Assembly: GCA_002731775.1 (NCBI GenBank)
Contig: PCCP01000120.1
Location: forward strand, 1-64,000
Source of the DNA: Gammaproteobacteria bacterium
GTDB taxonomy: Bacteria > Pseudomonadota > Gammaproteobacteria > Pseudomonadales > Pseudohongiellaceae
Direction of reading: 5' to 3'
DNA length: 64,000 nucleotides
The stretch's first letter is position 1, and every line of letters begins with the position of its first letter. Made by a program: the position numbers and the translations under genes. The notes below the pieces were generated by a model, which was not told the origin of the DNA, did not search any database, and was given only the letters and a program-made list of their open reading frames with translations. This document shows positions 60,769-64,000 of the stretch, piece after piece.

Positions 60769-62031
60769 CTAGTGGGTCACTTTGGTTGGGGATGGCAGCG
60801 GCAGCTCCGGTAAATCTGCGCCGATTAGATCGCCGTAATTTTTCAGGTACTTCTCGCCAGCCTCATACTCACCAAGATGCTTTAACAGGCGACCCAATTC
60901 GCCATATGCCTCGGCACCCGGCGATATTTTGATGCTGGCACGATAGTAGTTCTTCGCCTTTCCCCACAACTGATTGCGCATACAAATGCGGCCAAGACTG
61001 AGTAGTAATGCGCCATTCGCAGGCCGAGCCTTGAGCCAGCCTTCGGCATGGATTAATTGCTGTGGGTTGGTACCCAAATCCTGTTCACCATAGCGCAACA
61101 CCATGGCGTCACTGAAATTACGAGACAGAGCTGTCTCCATGACCTTCGATGCCTCTTCTTTTTCACCGTACTTAATCAAAAGCTCGGTGTAATGTTTAAC
61201 CACCTTCTCATCCTCCCGGTATCGAGGCAGCGCTTTCTTCCATAATTTGAATAGCCGGGCAACGGTAGCTTCTCTCGATACCTGAGCGCTATCGCCGGGA
61301 GGCGGCGCATATAGTCGCTCGACGAAAATCCGTTTCTGGATTTTCTCTGCCTCGGCCTTATCAATAATTTTCAGCTTTTCCAGGGTTGGCACCAGGGCGC
61401 CGAGCTTTTCCCAGTCTTCCAACTCCACATACACTTTTTTCAACAGCTGCAGCAAGGTGGCATCGTTAAGCGAACTTTTCATTAATTGCTCCAGCACGGC
61501 AAGACATTGCTCCAGCTGACCCGATTTGAATAGCAATTGTGCCTTAAGCGAGTTCGTCGTCGAACGGGCTGAAGGATAGTCCTCTTCCGCTTTTTGCAGC
61601 CACTGCATCCACAACTCTCTGTTGCCCATCTCGTAAGCAGCAAAGGCGGCTACGAGATAATTAACTACGGTTGCGTCGGCATCATTCTTACTCTTGCTAA
61701 GCAAGCTGTAACTTGACTGCCAATTGCCGCGGATAAAATACAGCAAACCTTCTGTGCTCTTACTGCGTGCCTTGGCTTTGCGTTGTCTGGAGTAGTTGCG
61801 GCCATAACGAACCAGATGCCAGGGGTTTATCCAGTGGAAAACCAGCAAGATTGCACGCACAAGCACATACAGCAGTGCTGCAGCCGCCAGCAGGGCGAAA
61901 ATACTGGTTTCAAAAGTATAGTCGCCGAAGGCAATAAGCAGATAACCTGGATCGCCGGGGAATCCCGAATACAACGACAACACCAGGGCCACCACGATCG
62001 CCAATAAACTGTAAATAAACAACTTGATCAT
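60769..62031 (-). CDS. hemY: HemY-type TPR membrane protein of the heme gene cluster
   Basis: 420 residues from the ATG at 62031, which overlaps the hemX stop (ATGA); a longer frame up to 62193 lies wholly inside hemX and is not plausible. Two N-terminal helices (LFIYSLLAIVVALVLSLYSG and FALLAAAALLYVLVRAILLV) are followed by TPR-like helices, with GRICMRNQLWGKAKNYYRAS near the end. It is not protoporphyrinogen oxidase; the proteobacterial HemY of this operon is a helical-repeat protein of uncertain role. Confidence 0.5.
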   Translation of the reverse strand: MIKLFIYSLLAIVVALVLSLYSGFPGDPGYLLIAFGDYTFETSIFALLAAAALLYVLVRAILLVFHWINPWHLVRYGRNYSRQRKAKARSKSTEGLLYFIRGNWQSSYSLLSKSKNDADATVVNYLVAAFAAYEMGNRELWMQWLQKAEEDYPSARSTTNSLKAQLLFKSGQLEQCLAVLEQLMKSSLNDATLLQLLKKVYVELEDWEKLGALVPTLEKLKIIDKAEAEKIQKRIFVERLYAPPPGDSAQVSREATVARLFKLWKKALPRYREDEKVVKHYTELLIKYGEKEEASKVMETALSRNFSDAMVLRYGEQDLGTNPQQLIHAEGWLKARPANGALLLSLGRICMRNQLWGKAKNYYRASIKISPGAEAYGELGRLLKHLGEYEAGEKYLKNYGDLIGADLPELPLPSPTKVTH

Positions 62032-63191
62032 AGCGTTGCTGGTCGCCCACTGGCGATGACTCTCCTGATCGAATCGAGGGATTCTCCAAGGGATGGTAGA
62101 GTTGGGTCGATATCTATTGCTCCCAGCTCGAGCAACCCATCTACTACGAGTTGCCCCGAGGGTGTATCGGTGGAGACATAGAGGCGAATCCACTCCATGC
62201 TTTTCCCCAGGCTGCGCTGATAGAGTGCATTATCTCGCATCAATAAAGCGAGCTGAGTTTGCTCTAACATGAGCTGCAAATTTTGCCTGATGACACTTTC
62301 TGACCCTGGCGCCAACATCACAACTGGCGATTCTTCCCGCTGGCGCCAGACAAATACGGAGCCGAGAAAATCCAGACTGGCACCGAACCAACCCGTGGCA
62401 ACGGAATCGGAGCTATTACTGATTCCGACTTCAACTGATTGTGCCTGCCGGAAACGACGATTTTCAAAATTTTGTCGCATTGAACTCAGCATCTCCACAT
62501 TGGCTAATTGGGTAGCGAGGATGCCAATACGTATGTATAAACCTTGCCGATCGATGGCTTCGACATTTCGAAGTTGTAGTAATTCGGCAGAGATCGCCTC
62601 GCGGGTGGCGTACACTCCGTTATTACCGGATGCAAGCAATGCCGCATCTGCATCTTCCAGCAATGCGATCGCCGAGTTGGTATCGCCCTCCAATAGCAGT
62701 TTCTGACTCGCCACGCCCAGCAGGTATTCAGCTTCCTGCAGCTTCCAGCGGAGGCTGGGTTCGACCGCCGTGCTTCGCTGTTGGCTCTGAACTACCGCCA
62801 GTTGTTGTCGTAGTCGGCCGATCTCGGCATCGAAATTAGATTCCAGAAGCCGAAGCGCGGACTCGTCGACGGGTACTGCCTGTGGAGGTTCTGCCAGGTC
62901 GCGCTGCAGCTGTTGCAACTGTGTAGCCTGTGCAGACAGCGCGAGATTGAGCTGCTGATTTTCTTGCCGCAGTGAACTCAAGTCGATCTGAGACAAGCGT
63001 TGCTGATAAGCCAGAAACAAAACTCCAGCCAATACCGGAAGAAACAGCATGACGATCAGCGCAATCCGGCGCCTGGCGTTTTGTTGCTGTCGACTGCTGC
63101 GACCGCGCACCTTGGCCGAATTACTTTTCGACAGTTGCTCAAGTATTTTCGGTGTTTCCGGTGTTTCCGGTGTTTCCGGTGATTCTGACAC
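62028..63191 (-). CDS. hemX: HemX-type membrane protein of the heme gene cluster
   Basis: 387 residues. The N-terminus has a PETPETPETPK repeat from a GGTGTTTCC tandem repeat in the DNA, then a basic stretch, one helix (ALIVMLFLPVLAGVLFLAYQ) and a coiled coil (about 75-130). The rest is the periplasmic HemX domain (LRWKLQEAEYLLGVASQKL). Often annotated as a uroporphyrinogen methyltransferase, but no SAM-binding site is visible. It sits between hemD and hemY. Confidence 0.5.
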   Translation of the reverse strand: MSESPETPETPETPKILEQLSKSNSAKVRGRSSRQQQNARRRIALIVMLFLPVLAGVLFLAYQQRLSQIDLSSLRQENQQLNLALSAQATQLQQLQRDLAEPPQAVPVDESALRLLESNFDAEIGRLRQQLAVVQSQQRSTAVEPSLRWKLQEAEYLLGVASQKLLLEGDTNSAIALLEDADAALLASGNNGVYATREAISAELLQLRNVEAIDRQGLYIRIGILATQLANVEMLSSMRQNFENRRFRQAQSVEVGISNSSDSVATGWFGASLDFLGSVFVWRQREESPVVMLAPGSESVIRQNLQLMLEQTQLALLMRDNALYQRSLGKSMEWIRLYVSTDTPSGQLVVDGLLELGAIDIDPTLPSLGESLDSIRRVIASGRPATL

Positions 63192-63281
63192 TGCCTTGCC
63201 TTCTGCTTGATTGACGTGAGGGCCTCAAATTATTGCACATCATAAGCCATTTCAAGATGCAGTCTTAAATGAGATTCTCTG

Positions 63282-64000
63282 TTATCTGATCTTGTCGGCT
63301 AATAACTCCAGTGCTGCAACGAATGACGGGGTATCGGCACCTTCGGTGTTAATAACATCGCCAAATCCAGACTGCTCTGCCTGTAGCGCAAGTCGAGCCG
63401 AAGGCACCAGCAATGGTAGCAGACCCAATTCCTCTTTGTTATCGCCCAGTAGCGAGTCCAGTTTCAGCAGTGATTCTGCACTGGTAACCGTGAGTACGTT
63501 AACAGCTTCGGTTTGCAGCCTTGTGCAAAACTCCCTGGCATCGTAGTGAATTGACAGACTCTGGTAGACTTCCAGGTAATCGATCTCCCCACCCCTCGAG
63601 CGCAGGCTGTCGGCAAGAAAATTACGCCCTCCCCGGCCACGGAAAATGCCGATGCGCTTCCCATCTACCTGTTTCAACTCCGGCAGTTCCAGCAAATCCT
63701 CAGAGGTCATGCCTGCTGGAGAATGAACTACCGCACAGCCGAATCGGGCAGATATGGCCTGGGCCGTCGTCGGTCCTATTGCAATCACAGCGATGCCAAC
63801 AGGCAGGCGAGGCCAATACTCATTTATCCGTGGCGCTGCATATTGCACGGCGTTGCTGCTGACAAAAATCAGAATGTGATAGTGATCCAGGTGCTGGATC
63901 TTGCTCTCTAGTGCCGGCTTAGAAGCGGTTTCCTGCAGGGGCTTGATTTCGATCAGCGGCATCTGTGTTACCCCACCGCCACGATCGGTAATCGCGTCCT
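63282..64000 (-). CDS. hemD: Uroporphyrinogen-III synthase (5' end outside window)
   Basis: The frame is open to the window end. Residues MPLIEIKPL at 63962 are the first conserved strand, normally about 35 residues into HemD, and coding continues upstream (AITDRGGGVTQ), so the true start lies beyond base 64000. HILIFVSSNAVQY and LTVTSAESLLKL are typical of HemD. It cyclises hydroxymethylbilane to uroporphyrinogen III. First of hemD-hemX-hemY in the window. Confidence 0.5.
   Translation of the reverse strand, partial: DAITDRGGGVTQMPLIEIKPLQETASKPALESKIQHLDHYHILIFVSSNAVQYAAPRINEYWPRLPVGIAVIAIGPTTAQAISARFGCAVVHSPAGMTSEDLLELPELKQVDGKRIGIFRGRGGRNFLADSLRSRGGEIDYLEVYQSLSIHYDAREFCTRLQTEAVNVLTVTSAESLLKLDSLLGDNKEELGLLPLLVPSARLALQAEQSGFGDVINTEGADTPSFVAALELLADKIR

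Noticed and set aside
61783-62193. 54-residue N-terminal extension of hemY
   Set aside because: The extra codons lie inside hemX in another frame; the ATG overlapping the hemX stop gives the expected membrane start.
63132-63180. Tandem GGTGTTTCC repeats as a possible microsatellite or regulatory array
   Set aside because: Only three to four units, in frame, encoding a PET tripeptide repeat in the HemX N-terminus; best seen as a coding repeat.

Overview
The window looks like a chromosomal segment of a marine-type gammaproteobacterium. The right end holds a core block that I know in similar order from Pseudomonas-like genomes: hemB, trxA, rho, ubiD, then hemY-hemX-hemD read in the opposite direction. 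hslR, gshA, dsbB, yrfG and cysQ lie just before it. Genes are densely packed with many ATGA stop/start overlaps, and base composition is about 50-55% G+C by eye. I see no insertion sequence, prophage, CRISPR array or integrase.

Layout. 0-5.6 kb: leucine catabolism, with the end of a leucine dehydrogenase and a liuR-liuA-mccB-mccA operon under a palindromic LiuR-type operator. 5.9-13.2 kb: an aldehyde dehydrogenase, tRNA-Gly(CCC), two FAD amine/amino-acid oxidoreductases, an NhaC-family antiporter, a hotdog thioesterase and a GyrI-like protein. 13.3-16.1 kb: a secreted-looking quinone oxidoreductase homologue, then a metal-response module. 16.2-21.6 kb: a fatty-acid-hydroxylase family protein, a complete tryptophan-tryptophylquinone amine dehydrogenase operon (large subunit, MauE, MauD, small subunit, cytochrome c), and a DUF169 protein. 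21.9-32.2 kb: OPT transporter, TrhA/hemolysin III, lipoprotein, alkylsulfatase, MacB-like ABC pair and a periplasmic TPR-like protein. 32.5-43.1 kb: a DsbA-family selenoprotein, a halohydrin-dehalogenase-like SDR, and a seven-gene acyl-CoA catabolic cluster. 43.3-49.9 kb: miscellaneous housekeeping genes and a decayed efflux operon. 50-64 kb: glutathione, disulfide, arsenic-type methyltransferase, heme, thioredoxin, Rho and UbiD genes.

Most notable. Two genes are readable only if UGA is decoded as selenocysteine. The first (14477-15178) encodes a signal peptide, a heavy-metal-associated (HMA) domain whose metal-binding CxxC is UxxU (two in-frame UGA codons), and a C-terminal thioredoxin domain with WCLAC. 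The second (32510-33136) is a FrnE/DsbA-like protein whose CPWC is UPWC. Each has a stem-loop at the right distance after the UGA to be a bacterial SECIS. The first gene has a MerR-type promoter (19-bp spacer, CTGTAG...TACAG dyad). A near-identical promoter lies in front of a small GDCCVxC-family cysteine-rich protein, next to a MerR regulator with three spaced metal-ligand cysteines. Together these look like one metal-responsive regulon that uses selenium chemistry. An ArsM-like methyltransferase sits behind a TVP38-flavoprotein fusion at 52-56 kb and may serve a related detoxification role. Sec machinery (selA, selB, selC, selD) is not in the window and must be elsewhere for this reading to hold.

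Also notable: an SDR with both published sequence motifs of halohydrin dehalogenases, several long imperfect inverted repeats between genes, a short repeat shared between a tRNA promoter and another gene's upstream region, a truncated ABC permease relic, and a candidate rho leader peptide.
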